From an uncultured Alphaproteobacteria bacterium (GTDB taxonomy: Bacteria; Pseudomonadota; Alphaproteobacteria; RUG11792): DNA of 6,025 nucleotides. The notes under the pieces were generated by a model. That model did not search any database, was not told the DNA's origin, and worked only from the letters and a program-made list of their open reading frames with translations. The stretch spans positions 1 to 6,025 of the forward strand of contig CAJOOW010000157.1 in NCBI GenBank assembly GCA_905236375.1, written 5' to 3'. Shown one piece after another: positions 5,814 through 6,025 of the stretch; position 1 is the first letter of the stretch, and each line of letters opens with the position of its first letter. The translations under genes were made by a program, and so were the position numbers.

Positions 5814-6025
5814 CTAAGATTCAAGTATTACGCAAGCAACGGCATAGAGTTTTTCATCGCTTGTCGTAGCGTATATCTTATAACTTTTTGATTTTTCTAA
5901 TGCTTTCTTTAAAGCCACACCCGTCAGTTTTATTTCTGGCTTTCCATTTTTGTCATGGATTATTTCCATCTCGTGCCATTTTATGCCTTTTGCATCCGAA
6001 AGAGCCTTTATTGTTGCTTCTTTTA
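5814..6025 (-). CDS. acpS: Holo-[acyl-carrier-protein] synthase (AcpS), C-terminal part
   Basis: On the minus strand an open frame enters at the window edge and stops at 5814-5816, giving 69 residues. AcpS transfers 4'-phosphopantetheine from CoA to the serine of apo-ACP, activating the carrier for fatty-acid synthesis. The fragment starts KEATIKAL, the KEAxxKA signature whose Glu binds Mg2+ in characterised enzymes. It continues GIKWHEMEI, then NGKPEIKLTG (typical GxPxxxLxG) and ends YAVACVILES, as AcpS proteins do. About 55 N-terminal residues, including the first metal-binding Asp, are outside the window. The usual SLSH motif just before the last strand reads TTSD here, so the conserved His is absent. 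It converges on rlmN with 12 bases between the stop codons and no visible terminator. It belongs to the same pathway as accB and accC but is a separate transcription unit. Confidence 0.85.
   Translation of the reverse strand, partial: KEATIKALSDAKGIKWHEMEIIHDKNGKPEIKLTGVALKKALEKSKSYKIYATTSDEKLYAVACVILES

Overview
The window is a compact, AT-rich, protein-coding stretch of bacterial chromosome carrying mostly housekeeping genes. Nothing in it looks like a phage, an insertion sequence or a CRISPR array. The low GC, the tight accB-accC pair, a ParB-type parS site and the family assignments suggest a Gram-negative proteobacterium. An AT-rich, host-associated alphaproteobacterium (Rickettsiales/Holosporales-like) is a plausible guess, but the window has no taxonomic marker that settles it.

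Left part (1-3422), one plus-strand operon. In order: the 3' end of a LOG-family (PGGxGTxxE) protein, accB (biotin carboxyl carrier protein), accC (biotin carboxylase), pgeF (YfiH/laccase-domain peptidoglycan-editing factor) and a ybaB/EbfC-family nucleoid-associated protein. Gaps are 15, 2, -4 and 4 bases, so translation is probably coupled. A weak AT-rich hairpin follows ybaB. AccB and AccC supply the carboxylation half-reaction of acetyl-CoA carboxylase for fatty-acid synthesis. PgeF links the operon to cell-wall quality control.

Inside accB, in the segment encoding the flexible linker, lies a perfect parS site (16-bp core TGTTTCACGTGAAACA within a 24-bp perfect palindrome). It is probably a chromosome-segregation centromere site loaded by ParB, and would place this locus in the origin-proximal part of the chromosome. 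This is the most interesting signal in the window.

Middle part (3423-4754). An unrecognised gene encodes a protein with a Sec signal peptide, a Ser/Pro-rich low-complexity segment and a mixed alpha/beta C-terminal domain. It has its own extended -10 promoter. It is followed by 286 bases without a convincing gene.

Right part (4755-6025). rlmN (radical-SAM 23S rRNA/tRNA adenine C2 methyltransferase) is complete with all catalytic cysteines. It converges, with a 12-base gap, on the 3' end of a minus-strand acpS (holo-ACP synthase). AcpS makes the carrier protein on which the products of AccBC-dependent malonyl-CoA synthesis are elongated. Its C-terminal SLSH-type motif is altered.
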